A stretch of 64,000 nucleotides of DNA from Buchananella felis (GTDB lineage Bacteria; Actinomycetota; Actinomycetes; Actinomycetales; Actinomycetaceae). Every line of letters begins with the position of its first letter. Position 1 is the first letter of the stretch. The notes under the pieces are model-generated. The model was not told where the DNA came from and did not search any database. It worked only from the letters and a program-made list of their open reading frames with translations. The translations under genes were made by a program, and so were the position numbers. The stretch is taken from the NCBI RefSeq assembly GCF_041380015.1, contig NZ_CP159978.1; one strand, 5' to 3'. Positions 27,637-36,123 of the stretch are shown piece by piece.

Positions 27637-27643
27637 GCAGGGG

Positions 27644-28153
27644 GTGCGCGGGAACGGCCCGGGCGCGGCGGCGGTGCCGCTGCGCCCGGGCGTTCGCCTA
27701 GCTTTCGACGTGGGTAGCGTCCGGACCGGGGTTGCCCGCACGGACGCCGAGGCCATCATGGCTGTGCCCTTGGTCACGTTGACGCCCACTCACGACGACG
27801 CCCTGATCCTGGACGCGCTGGACCTGATAGAGGAGTGGCGGCCGATCGAGATCCTGGTGGGCGACCCCAAGCACATGAGCGGTAAGGCAAGCGCATCCTC
27901 ACAGCGCGCCACGTGGTTTGCGCGCGAGATTGCAAGCGAAACCCGCGTCCCGGTGCGCATGCTGGACGAGCGCCTGACCACCGTGACCGCCGGTGGACAC
28001 CTGCAGGCCTCGGGCCGCTCGACGCGCAACCAGCGCGGCGTGGTGGACCAGGCCGCCGCCGTGGTTCTGTTAGAACACGCACTAGCCAGCGAACGGGTGA
28101 GTGGCAAGGCACCCGGTAGTCTCGTGAAGAGCGTACGGAAAGGCAGGCGTTAG
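27644..28153 (+). CDS. ruvX: Putative pre-16S rRNA nuclease / Holliday junction resolvase-like YqgF
   Basis: RNase H-fold nuclease of about 169 residues. LAFDVGSVRTGVARTD holds the first catalytic Asp, ILVGDPKHMSG the family strand, and LDERLTTVTAGGHL and VVDQAAAVVLLEHAL close the fold. In E. coli the homologue finishes 16S rRNA 5' processing. The start is uncertain: the GTG at 27644 lies just after the alaS stop, a TTG at 27629 has GAGG six bases upstream, and a GTG at 27674 would give a shorter protein. The stop overlaps the mltG start (TAGTG). Confidence 0.87.
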   Translation: MRGNGPGAAAVPLRPGVRLAFDVGSVRTGVARTDAEAIMAVPLVTLTPTHDDALILDALDLIEEWRPIEILVGDPKHMSGKASASSQRATWFAREIASETRVPVRMLDERLTTVTAGGHLQASGRSTRNQRGVVDQAAAVVLLEHALASERVSGKAPGSLVKSVRKGRR

Positions 28154-29796
28154 TGAGTAACGAGCACGGCAACGGCGCCGAGAACTTGGCCGCAGCCCCG
28201 CAGGGCCCCATTCGTTCCCGTCGTGAGCTGCGCGGCTCTCGGGCGAACATCAGGCAGGACCCGCAGGAGAACGCCTCCCTGCGCCGCGAGGCGACCACTG
28301 ACCACGCCGCTCCCGCCGCCACCACTCCTGCGGCCGCGCCGACCCCTGCGGCCGCGTCGACCCCGGCCGCCGCCACGCCGACTGCCGAGCCGACCCCTGC
28401 GGCCGAGCCGACCCCCACACCCGCCGCCTCGCCTGCCGCGCGCAGTGACGAGGGCGCCGGGCGCGTGCGCGGGCCTCGTTTCGCACCGGTGGCGCAGTCT
28501 GCCACGCCGGTGGACGACGTCGTCCCCGCCCCCGCAAAGCAAGCAGTCAGCGGTGGCGCGGCCTCCCTGCTGGGGCCGGCCGCCCCGACCAACGGCGCCG
28601 CCCCGAACAACGGCGCCGCCCCGAACAACGGCACCGGCGCAGGTAACGGGACCGCCGGCACCGGCGCGGACAAGGCGAAGGCGGCCGCCCCGCTGCTGCC
28701 GGGCACCTCCCGGTCGCAGGGCAAGAAGCGCAAGAAGCGCACCGGTCGCTCGATCGTCGCCTTCCTGGTGGTGGTGCTCGCGCTAGGTGGCCTGGGCTAC
28801 TTCGGCACCAAGATGGCCATGGACTTCTTCAACTCAAAGCCGTCGGCGGGCGTGACGGACTACCCGGGCCCCGGCACCGGCGAGGTCAACATCGTCATCC
28901 CCGAGGGCGCCAGCGGCGCTGCCATCGCCAACGTGCTGGTGGACGCCGGCGTGACGGCGAACGTGAAGCGCACCATCGCCGTGCTCGCCAACCACCCCGA
29001 CGCCACCTCCATTCAGCCGGGCACCTACACGCTCAAGCTGCAGATGCGCGCGGATGCCGCCGTGGCCGCCCTGATGGACCCGGCCAACCGCGCGGACACG
29101 GGCCTGACCATCCCGGAGGGCTACGTGCTTACCCAGGTCAAGACCCGCCTGGTGGAGATCGGTGGCTTCGACGCCGCAGAGGTGGAGGCCGCGCTCAAGG
29201 ACACCACCGCCCTGGGGCTGCCCGAGGTCGCCAAGGGCAACCTGGAGGGCTGGCTGGCCCCGGCCACTTACGAGGTGGGCCCGTCTGACACCCCGGTCAC
29301 CCTGCTCAAGCAGATGGTGGCGCTGCAAAAGAGCCGCCTGGAGGCCGCCGGCGTGGCGGAGGCGGACTTCCAGACCGTGCTGATCAAGGCATCCATCCTG
29401 GAGCGCGAGGTCAACATCGACGAGTACCTGCCCAAGGTGGCGCGCGTGATCGAAAACCGCCTGCAGGACGCCGACGGGGAGACCCGCGGCCTGCTGCAGA
29501 TGGACTCCACCGTGCTCTACGGCGTGGGCCAGGTGGGCGGCGTGCCCACGCAGGAGCAGCTGGCCATCGACACGCCCTTCAACACCTACATGCACCCCGG
29601 GCTGCCGCCGGCGCCGATCGCCAACCCCGGCGAGCGCGCCATCGAGGTCGCCCTGGCTCCCGCAGAGGGCAGCTGGCTCTACTTCGTCTCCATCAACCTG
29701 GACACGGGCGAGACCCTGTTTGCCAGCACCCTGGAGGAGCACGAGAAGAACGTCAAGCTCTACCGGGAGTTCTGCGAAACCTCCGACCGGTGCTGA
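28153..29796 (+). CDS. mltG: Endolytic murein transglycosylase MltG
   Basis: Membrane-anchored lytic transglycosylase that cuts nascent glycan strands, 547 residues. The first 195 residues are a cytoplasmic low-complexity arm with TPAAA/TPAAE and NNGAAP repeats. A single membrane span (SIVAFLVVVLALGGLGYFG, near 205-222) follows, then the YceG domain. ASILEREV places the catalytic Glu at residue 417, matching Glu218 of E. coli MltG. MDSTVLYGVG and NTYMHPGLPPAPIANPG are also conserved. GTG start, with AAAGGCAGG upstream, overlapping ruvX. The very long Ala/Pro arm is unusual compared with E. coli. Confidence 0.93.
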   Translation: MSNEHGNGAENLAAAPQGPIRSRRELRGSRANIRQDPQENASLRREATTDHAAPAATTPAAAPTPAAASTPAAATPTAEPTPAAEPTPTPAASPAARSDEGAGRVRGPRFAPVAQSATPVDDVVPAPAKQAVSGGAASLLGPAAPTNGAAPNNGAAPNNGTGAGNGTAGTGADKAKAAAPLLPGTSRSQGKKRKKRTGRSIVAFLVVVLALGGLGYFGTKMAMDFFNSKPSAGVTDYPGPGTGEVNIVIPEGASGAAIANVLVDAGVTANVKRTIAVLANHPDATSIQPGTYTLKLQMRADAAVAALMDPANRADTGLTIPEGYVLTQVKTRLVEIGGFDAAEVEAALKDTTALGLPEVAKGNLEGWLAPATYEVGPSDTPVTLLKQMVALQKSRLEAAGVAEADFQTVLIKASILEREVNIDEYLPKVARVIENRLQDADGETRGLLQMDSTVLYGVGQVGGVPTQEQLAIDTPFNTYMHPGLPPAPIANPGERAIEVALAPAEGSWLYFVSINLDTGETLFASTLEEHEKNVKLYREFCETSDRC

Positions 29797-29801
29797 GCCG
29801 G

Positions 29802-30632
29802 ATGCGCGCCGCCGTTGTGGGCGACCCGATCGCCCACTCGCTCTCCCCGGTGCTTCACCTGGCCGGCTACGCCAGCCTGGGGCTGGGCTGGGACTACCAG
29901 CGCTGCCGGGTGCCCGAGGGCCAGTTGGGTGAGTTCCTGGGCGGCCTGGACGCCTCCTGGGCGGGCCTGTCCGTCACCATGCCGCACAAGGGCGCGGCGC
30001 TGGCGGTGGCCGACTCGGTGGACCCGCTGGCCCAGGCGGTGGGCGTGGCCAACACGCTGGTGCGGCACGCCTCGGGACACCTGACCGCCTTCAACACGGA
30101 CGTGGCCGGGATCGCCGCTGCGCTGCGGGAGGTGGCTCCCTCCTCCTGGCAGCCGCGCCGCAGCGTCATCCTGGGCAATCGCGCCACCGCCTGCTCCGCC
30201 ATGGCCGCGCTGGGGGAGCTGGGCTGCACCAGCCACAGCGTGATCGCCCGCAGGCACGGCGGACCCGGCTCCACCACCCTGGTGGCCCACGCCCTGGGCG
30301 TGGATCACCGCCCGCTGCTGTGGCGCCAGGACGAATTCACGGCCGCCGCCCTGCGGGAGGCCGACGTGGTGATCTCCACGGTCCCGGCCGGCGTGGCCGA
30401 CCCGCTGGCTCAGTTCGTGGCCGCCAACGCCCCGGCGCACGCGCTTCTGCTGGACGTGGTCTACCATCCCTGGCCCAGCCCGCTCACTGCGGCTTGGCAC
30501 TCCAGCGGCAAGACCGCCGCGCCCGGTTGGCTGATGCTGCTCCACCAGGCGGTGGACCAGGTGCGCCTCTTTACCGGCCACCAGCCGGACGTGGACGCCA
30601 TGCGTGCCGCGCTGGCCGGCGCACTAGGGTAG
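29802..30632 (+). CDS. aroE: Shikimate dehydrogenase
   Basis: NADPH-dependent reduction of 3-dehydroshikimate, about 276 residues. The substrate site reads AVVGDPIAHSLSPVLH, with catalytic Lys in TMPHKGAAL and the conserved AFNTDVAGI. The nucleotide site VILGNRATACSAMAAL departs from the usual GAGGA glycine run, so cofactor binding may differ, although the rest of the fold is complete (LDVVYHPWPSPL). A GTG at 29790 overlapping mltG is an alternative start; the ATG at 29802 is used because it directly precedes the first beta strand. Confidence 0.9.
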   Translation: MRAAVVGDPIAHSLSPVLHLAGYASLGLGWDYQRCRVPEGQLGEFLGGLDASWAGLSVTMPHKGAALAVADSVDPLAQAVGVANTLVRHASGHLTAFNTDVAGIAAALREVAPSSWQPRRSVILGNRATACSAMAALGELGCTSHSVIARRHGGPGSTTLVAHALGVDHRPLLWRQDEFTAAALREADVVISTVPAGVADPLAQFVAANAPAHALLLDVVYHPWPSPLTAAWHSSGKTAAPGWLMLLHQAVDQVRLFTGHQPDVDAMRAALAGALG

Positions 30633-30684
30633 GGGCCAGGCCGCTAAGCGGCACCCAGAGCACCCCAACGGAGAGGAAGCCCCG

Positions 30685-31932
30685 ATGCAGTGGACCACCG
30701 CTGGAGAATCCCACGGCCCGTCGCTGGTGGGGATCTTGGACGGCATCCCGGCCGGTATCGAGATCACCACCGAGCAGCTGCGCACCGCCCTGGCGCGCCG
30801 CCGCCTGGGGTATGGGCGCGGGGCGCGCATGAAGTTCGAGCAGGACGAGGTGCGCATCCTGGGCGGCGTGCGGCACGGGCGCACCCTGGGCGGCCCGGTC
30901 GCCATCGAGATCAAGAACTCCGAGTGGCCCAAGTGGCAGACCGTGATGAGCGCGGACCCGGTGGACCCCGCCGAGCTCCTGATCGACGCCGGCACGGGTG
31001 ACGAGCGGGAGGTGGCGCGCAACCGTCGCCTGACCCGGCCGCGCCCCGGCCACGCCGACCTGACGGGCATGCGCAAGTACAACCACCGCGACGCCCGCCA
31101 CGTCCTGGAGCGCGCCAGCGCACGCGAGACCGCCGCGCGGGTGGCCCTCGGTGAGGTGGCCGCCGCCGCGCTGCGCCAGATCGCCGGGGTGGAGCTGGTC
31201 AGCCACGTCACCGCGATCGGCCAGGCGAGCCTGCCGGCCGACGCCCCGCGCCCCGCCGCCGGCGCCACCCCCGAGCTAGACGCCTCCCCGGTGCGGTGCC
31301 TGGACGACGCTGCCGCCGCGGCCATGATTGCCGAGATCGACGCCGCGAAGGCCGCCGGGGACACGCTGGGCGGCGTGGTGGAGGTGATCGCCTACGGCGT
31401 GCCGGCCGGGCTGGGCTCTTTCGTGCGGGCCTCCTCCAAGCTGGACGCCCGCCTGGCGGCCGCGATCATGGGCATCCAGGCGATCAAGGGCGTGGAGATC
31501 GGCGACGGCTTCCTCACCGCCGCCCGGCCCGGCTCGCGCGCCCACGACGAGATTGTGCCCGGCGAGGCCGGCCAGCCCGGTGCGGCGCGCGGCTCGGTGG
31601 CCGCCAACGTGGTGCGCCTGACCAACCGGGCCGGCGGCATCGAGGGCGGCATGAGCAACGGCGAGCCGATCGTGGTGCGCGCAGCCATGAAGCCGATCTC
31701 CACCGTGCCGCGCGCGCTGCGCACGGTGGACGTGGCCACCGGGGAGGCGGCCACGGCGCTGCACCAGCGCTCGGACACCTGCGCGGTGCCGCCCGCGGCC
31801 GTGGTGGCAGAGGCGATGGTGGCCCTCACCCTGCTGGAGGCGCTGCTGGAGAAGACCGGGGGCGATAGCGTGGTGGAGGCCAAGCGCAACCTGGAGGCAT
31901 ACCTGGCGCACGACCCCTGGGAGGACCTGTGA
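30685..31932 (+). CDS. aroC: Chorismate synthase
   Basis: Last step of the shikimate pathway: EPSP to chorismate, using reduced FMN. The 415-residue protein has TAGESHGPSLVGILDGIPAG at the start, RRRLGYGRGARMKFE, GHADLTGMRKYNHRDARHVL-type and SARETAARVA signatures, and GGIEGGMSNGEPIVVRAAMKP near the C-terminus. GAGAGGAAG lies upstream of the ATG. Its stop overlaps the aroKB start, so the aro genes are coupled. Confidence 0.96.
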   Translation: MQWTTAGESHGPSLVGILDGIPAGIEITTEQLRTALARRRLGYGRGARMKFEQDEVRILGGVRHGRTLGGPVAIEIKNSEWPKWQTVMSADPVDPAELLIDAGTGDEREVARNRRLTRPRPGHADLTGMRKYNHRDARHVLERASARETAARVALGEVAAAALRQIAGVELVSHVTAIGQASLPADAPRPAAGATPELDASPVRCLDDAAAAAMIAEIDAAKAAGDTLGGVVEVIAYGVPAGLGSFVRASSKLDARLAAAIMGIQAIKGVEIGDGFLTAARPGSRAHDEIVPGEAGQPGAARGSVAANVVRLTNRAGGIEGGMSNGEPIVVRAAMKPISTVPRALRTVDVATGEAATALHQRSDTCAVPPAAVVAEAMVALTLLEALLEKTGGDSVVEAKRNLEAYLAHDPWEDL

Positions 31933-33569
31933 GGCAGCACCACATCGACCCGGAGAACAACCTGCCGGACGCGGCCCTGCCCATCGTGCTGGTGGGCCTG
32001 CCGGGCGCCGGCAAGACCTCGGTGGCGCGCGAGCTGGCGCGTCTGACCGGGCTTAACTCGGTGGACACGGACGCGGAGGTGCGCCGCCGCACCCGCATGA
32101 CGATCCCGGAGATCTTCGCCGAGCGCGGCGAGGCGGGCTTCAGGGAGGTAGAGCACCGCGCCATCGCGCACACCCTGTCCCTGGCGCACGGCGTGGTGGC
32201 GCTGGGCGGGGGAGCGGTGCTCCACCCCGGCACCCGTGAGCTGCTGCGCGACCACACCGTGGTGCACCTGCTGGTGGACCCGGAGGAGGCCGCCTGCCGG
32301 GTGGGGGCCGGCGGGGGCGGGCGCCCGCTGCTGGCTCAGGACCCGGTGGCGCGCCTGGAGGTGCTCAGCCAGCAGCGCGAGGGCCTGTATCACCAGGTGG
32401 CCACGGTGGCCGTGGACACGGTGGGGCGCACCCCGGAGCAGATCGCCACGGACATCATCGAGCAGGTGCGCCTGGGTATAGGACGCACCACCCGCATCGA
32501 GGTGGGCGGGCAGAGCCCCTACAAGGTGGCGGTGGGCCACGGCCTGGAGGCCGAGGTGGCTGCGCAGGTGGGCACCGTGCCAGGCCGCGCCGTGATCGTG
32601 CACCCGCACGCGCTGGCGCAGCGCGCCCGGCAGTTGGCCGAGCACCTGGAGTTCAGCCCGGCCACCTCCCCTGAGCTGAAGGTGGTGCTCCACCCCATCC
32701 CGGACGGGGAGGGGGCAAAGACGTTGGAGGTCACCGCCGGGATCTGGGAGGTGCTGGGGCGGGAGCGCGCCGGCCGCCAGGACGTGGTGATCGGCCTGGG
32801 GGGCGGTGCCTGCACCGACCAGGCGGGCTTCGCGGCGGCCACCTGGCTGCGGGGCGTGGGGGTGATCCAGGTGCCCACCACGGTCTTGGCGATGGTGGAC
32901 GCCGCAGTGGGCGGCAAGACCGGCATCAACACGGAGGCGGGCAAGAACCTGGTGGGCGCATTCCACCCGCCGCGCGCCGTGGTGTGCGACCTGGAGGCGC
33001 TGCGCACCCTGCCGCAGATCGAGCGGGTCACGGGCCTGGCGGAGGTCATCAAGTGCGGCTTCATCTCAGACCCGATGATCCTGGAGCGCGTGGAGGGCCA
33101 CGCGCAGGGACTGGTGGACGGGCCGGTGGAGGAGCTGCGCGAGGTCATGGAGCGCGCCATCGCGGTCAAGGCGGCCGTGGTGAGCGCCGACCTGCGCGAG
33201 GCCGGCCTGCGCGAGTTCCTCAACTACGGCCACACGCTGGCCCACGCGATTGAGCGAAACGAGAACTACCAGCTGCGCCACGGCGCGGCCGTCTCCATCG
33301 GGTGCGTGTACGCCGCCGCGCTGGCGGAGGAGCTGGGCGTGGCGCCGCCCGGCCTGGTGGAGCACCACCGCCGCCTGCTGCGGGCGGTGGGCCTGCCCGT
33401 CACCTATGCCGGGGACTTCGCGCCGCTGCGCGAGTTCATGGCGAGCGACAAGAAGGTGCGCTCGCGCTCCCTGCGATTCGTGCTGCTGAGCGAGCTGGGC
33501 AAGCCCGCAGTGCACGTGGTGGATGACGAGGCGGCCCTGGAGCGCGCCTATGAGGCGGTGCGCGCGTGA
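31929..33569 (+). CDS. aroKB: Fused shikimate kinase / 3-dehydroquinate synthase
   Basis: A 546-residue fusion of two shikimate-pathway enzymes. Residues 1 to about 170 are shikimate kinase: P-loop GLPGAGKT (23-30), the Asp pair in SVDTDAEVRRR, ERGEAGFREVE and GGGAVLHPG. From about 178 it is 3-dehydroquinate synthase: ILGGGA-type VIGLGGGACTDQAGFAAATW, PTTVLAMVDAAVGGKTGIN, LAEVIKCGFI and the zinc ligands in NYGHTLAHAIE. Both active sites look complete. Similar AroK-AroB fusions occur in Bifidobacterium and Actinomyces relatives. GTG start overlapping aroC. Confidence 0.95.
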   Translation: MRQHHIDPENNLPDAALPIVLVGLPGAGKTSVARELARLTGLNSVDTDAEVRRRTRMTIPEIFAERGEAGFREVEHRAIAHTLSLAHGVVALGGGAVLHPGTRELLRDHTVVHLLVDPEEAACRVGAGGGGRPLLAQDPVARLEVLSQQREGLYHQVATVAVDTVGRTPEQIATDIIEQVRLGIGRTTRIEVGGQSPYKVAVGHGLEAEVAAQVGTVPGRAVIVHPHALAQRARQLAEHLEFSPATSPELKVVLHPIPDGEGAKTLEVTAGIWEVLGRERAGRQDVVIGLGGGACTDQAGFAAATWLRGVGVIQVPTTVLAMVDAAVGGKTGINTEAGKNLVGAFHPPRAVVCDLEALRTLPQIERVTGLAEVIKCGFISDPMILERVEGHAQGLVDGPVEELREVMERAIAVKAAVVSADLREAGLREFLNYGHTLAHAIERNENYQLRHGAAVSIGCVYAAALAEELGVAPPGLVEHHRRLLRAVGLPVTYAGDFAPLREFMASDKKVRSRSLRFVLLSELGKPAVHVVDDEAALERAYEAVRA

Positions 33570-34117
33570 GCGCGATCGTCCTGGTGGGCGCCCCGGGCAG
33601 CGGCAAGAGCGCCGTGGCGGCCGAGTTGAGCAAGGCCGGCTGGCGGGTGTGGGAGTCCGACGCTGCCGCCAGCGCCGCCACCAACTCCAGCCGCTCAGAG
33701 GCCTACCTGGCTGAACGCGGCGATGAGTTCGCGGCCGCAGCGGCTGCCGCCGCGCGCGAGCGCCTGGCGGCGCTGGGCGACTCGCCGTCGGCTGGCACCG
33801 CGCAGAACGCGGCGCCGGGGGAGGTGCTCGTGTTCTCCTCGGAGGTGGTGGACGACCCGGCCGTTCGCGCCGACCTGGCGCGATTCGGGGCGGCGGGCGG
33901 CAGCGTCGTCCACCTGGACGCCGACCTCGCGGCGCTAACTAGGCGGCTCGGCTTCACCGCGCCAGGCGGGCTGGCCGCCCTCACCCCGCGCGCGATGCTG
34001 AGGCAGATGAGGCGCGAGCGCCTGCCGCTCTACCAGCAGGTCGCCACGAGCAACGTGGACACCTCCTTCCTGACGGTGGCCGAGGTCGCCGCCCGGGTGC
34101 TCGGCGCGGCGCTGTAG
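33566..34117 (+). CDS. Degenerate shikimate-kinase-like protein
   Basis: A 183-residue P-loop protein directly after aroKB, start overlapping its stop. It keeps GAPGSGKSAVAAEL (residues 8-21) and the tail RERLPLYQQVATSNVDT seen in shikimate kinases. The Asp-x-Asp magnesium motif reads ESDAAAS, the central GGG substrate turn is absent (FSSEVVDDP) and the middle is Ala-rich. It therefore looks like a duplicated AroK domain that has lost shikimate binding but may still bind nucleotide. Whether it modifies the fused enzyme or is decaying cannot be told. Confidence 0.7.
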   Translation: MSAIVLVGAPGSGKSAVAAELSKAGWRVWESDAAASAATNSSRSEAYLAERGDEFAAAAAAAARERLAALGDSPSAGTAQNAAPGEVLVFSSEVVDDPAVRADLARFGAAGGSVVHLDADLAALTRRLGFTAPGGLAALTPRAMLRQMRRERLPLYQQVATSNVDTSFLTVAEVAARVLGAAL

Positions 34118-34137
34118 GCGAGCGGGCCGGGGCGAAT

Positions 34138-34172
34138 AAAGGCTGGGGCCTTTCAGGGGGTGTAGCCTTTAG
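34138..34172. terminator. Possible terminator after the aro operon
   Basis: AAAGGCT at 34138-34144 can pair with AGCCTTT near 34165-34171; GGGGCCTTTCAGGGGG lies in the loop. A weak structure that also overlaps a TAGCCT -10 candidate for the next gene. Confidence 0.35.
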
Positions 34173-34226
34173 CCGCTCAAGGACCGGGCGCGGGAAGCTG
34201 GGTTTGAAAGGCAGGTTTGGGGCGGC

Positions 34227-34787
34227 ATGGACAGTCAAGCAACGCCTGAGCAAAGCGGTGACGTGCCTGTGGCAGGAAGCAGCGAGTTTACTGATTCGCG
34301 CGCCGAAGAGCGGGCGTGGGAAACGTACACGCAACTGCAAGAACGCGTCACTCAGGTGGACACGAAGGCGTCCATCCTTCTGGCCTTTCTGGGCATCTTG
34401 CTAGCACCCATCCTGGTCTCCTTGGAGCCCGGCGGGCGGAGGTTGGAAGGGCTGAACGCCTGGGTACAGATCCTGCTTCTAGTGGGGCTCGGTGCCACGG
34501 TCTACGCGACGTGGTGGGCGGTGATGATTGTCTTTCCTCGCGGCTTGTCCAAGCCGATCGGCTCCGTGAGGGCCTCCTACCTGTATTTTCGGGCGGCAGC
34601 CAGCGCAAACCCACTTCAGCTGGAGCAGATTTTCGCACAGTGCCCGGTGAGGATGCTTGCCTCCCAATGCGTGGTGCTCGGGGGAATCGTGGAAAAGAAG
34701 TACCGATGCTTGAGGCAGTCGATGGTGGCAACATTGGTCGCGTTGGTGCTGCTCGGCTCAGCTGCAGTGGTGGGTTTCCTCAGCTAG
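34227..34787 (+). CDS. Orphan Pycsar-effector-like (PycTM / DUF5706) membrane protein
   Basis: A 186-residue protein with spans at about 49-66, 79-103 and 165-186. VDTKASILLAFLGILL entering the first span and VEKKYRCLRQ before the last match the hallmark of PycTM-type proteins, the membrane effectors of Pycsar anti-phage systems, in which a uridylate cyclase signal opens the membrane. No cyclase gene is adjacent. The gene is visibly less GC-rich than the aro and efp genes around it and has its own spacing on both sides, pointing to transfer into the aroKB-efp junction. The family call is from motif memory; a housekeeping role is not excluded. Confidence 0.62.
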   Translation: MDSQATPEQSGDVPVAGSSEFTDSRAEERAWETYTQLQERVTQVDTKASILLAFLGILLAPILVSLEPGGRRLEGLNAWVQILLLVGLGATVYATWWAVMIVFPRGLSKPIGSVRASYLYFRAAASANPLQLEQIFAQCPVRMLASQCVVLGGIVEKKYRCLRQSMVATLVALVLLGSAAVVGFLS

Positions 34788-34959
34788 GACGCCGGGCGGC
34801 AAGGCGGCCGCGTCCGCATTATCGACCGCTTGGCTGGCGCGTAGGCACTCTCACGTCCCTGTCGTGGGCTTGTGGCGTAGGCCTGCTGGGAAAGTGGTTG
34901 CTCACCTTGGTATCCTGATGGGCGGTAAAAAATCCAGACAGTGAACCGAGGTAGCGAAA

Positions 34960-35523
34960 GTGGCAACGACCAACGACCTGAAGAACGGCATGGTGCTCAA
35001 GATCGAGGGCCAGCTTTGGACCGTGATCGAGTTCCAGCACGTCAAGCCCGGCAAGGGCCCGGCCTTCGTGCGCACCAAGATCAAGAACGTGCTCTCCGGC
35101 AAGATCGTTGACCGCACCTTCAACGCCGGCCTGAAGGTGGAGACGGCCACCGTCGACCGCCGCGACATGGAGTACCTGTACCAGGACGGCAACGACTACG
35201 TCTTCATGGACACCCAGACCTACGAGCAGATCGCCGTTCCGGGCGAGACCGTGGGCGACAACCGCAACTTCCTGCAGGAGAACCAGCAGTGCATCGTGGC
35301 CCTCCACGACGGCGCCGTGCTCTACATCGACCTGCCGGCCTCCATCGTCACGGAGATCACCTACACCGAGCCGGGCCTGCAGGGTGACCGCTCCTCCGCC
35401 GGCACCAAGCCCGCCACCATCGCCACCGGCTACGAGATCCAGGTGCCGCTGTTCCTGGAGATCGGCACCAAGGTCAAGGTGGACACCCGCACTGGCGACT
35501 ACCTGGGCCGCGTGAACGACTAA
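34960..35523 (+). CDS. efp: Elongation factor P
   Basis: Relieves ribosome stalling at polyproline, 187 residues in three beta domains. The tip loop reads HVKPGKGPAFVRTK: a Lys in the palindromic PGKGP setting described for actinobacterial EF-Ps that work without modification. C-terminal YEIQVPLFLEIGTKVKVDTRTGDYLGRV is typical. GTG start after GAGGTAGCGAAA. Its stop is followed at once by the nusB GTG. Confidence 0.96.
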   Translation: MATTNDLKNGMVLKIEGQLWTVIEFQHVKPGKGPAFVRTKIKNVLSGKIVDRTFNAGLKVETATVDRRDMEYLYQDGNDYVFMDTQTYEQIAVPGETVGDNRNFLQENQQCIVALHDGAVLYIDLPASIVTEITYTEPGLQGDRSSAGTKPATIATGYEIQVPLFLEIGTKVKVDTRTGDYLGRVND

Positions 35524-35967
35524 GTGGCCCCTCAAACTACTTCCCGTTCCAAGGCCCGCCGCCGCGCGGTCGAGGTGCTGTTCGAAGCGGACCTGACCGG
35601 CCTGCGCGACGGCGCCCAGATCGCGCAGCTGCTGGAGCAGCGCAAGCAGGTCACCGCCGCGCCGTCCCCGCTGCCCGAGTTCGCCGCCGTCATCCTGGCC
35701 GGGGTGGCGGAGCACTACGCGCAGGTGGAGGACGTGCTGGAGACCTACCAGTCCGGCCGCGCGTTCTCCCTGCTGCCGCCCGTGGATCGCTGCATCCTGC
35801 GGGTGGGGGCCTGGGAGATGCTGTTCACCGACACCGACCCGAACGTGGTGATGGACGAGGCCGCCAACCTGGCCGCCCTGCTCTCCACCGAGGAATCCCC
35901 GCGCGTGGTGAACGGCCTGCTTGGTCGCCTGAAGGACCTGGCGCCCACGCTGCGCGCCACCATGTAG
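35524..35967 (+). CDS. nusB: Transcription antitermination protein NusB
   Basis: All-helical 147-residue factor that with S10 binds boxA RNA during rRNA transcription. SRSKARRRAVEVLFEADL at the start, DRCILRVGAWEML in the middle and the ending NGLLGRLKDLAP follow the family pattern. The GTG is adjacent to the efp stop with no gap, indicating translational coupling. A 40-bp palindrome downstream ends the unit. Confidence 0.93.
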   Translation: MAPQTTSRSKARRRAVEVLFEADLTGLRDGAQIAQLLEQRKQVTAAPSPLPEFAAVILAGVAEHYAQVEDVLETYQSGRAFSLLPPVDRCILRVGAWEMLFTDTDPNVVMDEAANLAALLSTEESPRVVNGLLGRLKDLAPTLRATM

Positions 35968-36045
35968 CAGGGGAGGGCCGACGCTGGCCACGTGCCGCCC
36001 CGAGAGGGCCGGCCGGAGCGCTGCCAGGCCGGCACGTGCACACCG

Positions 36046-36085
36046 AAAGGGGGTTGTGCCACTCGCGAGTGGCACAACCCCCTTT
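36046..36085. terminator. Perfect 40-bp palindrome, bidirectional terminator
   Basis: AAAGGGGGTTGTGCCACTCG and its exact complement form a 20-bp stem with A and T ends on both sides, between convergent nusB and the cupin gene. Confidence 0.85.
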
Positions 36086-36123
36086 CAGCTGTAGCCGGGA
36101 AACATCCGCTCCCGGGCGGGGAG

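Noticed and set aside
34138..34226. Small RNA or riboswitch before the Pycsar-like gene
   Set aside because: Only a weak hairpin is present; it is better explained as an end of the aro transcript.
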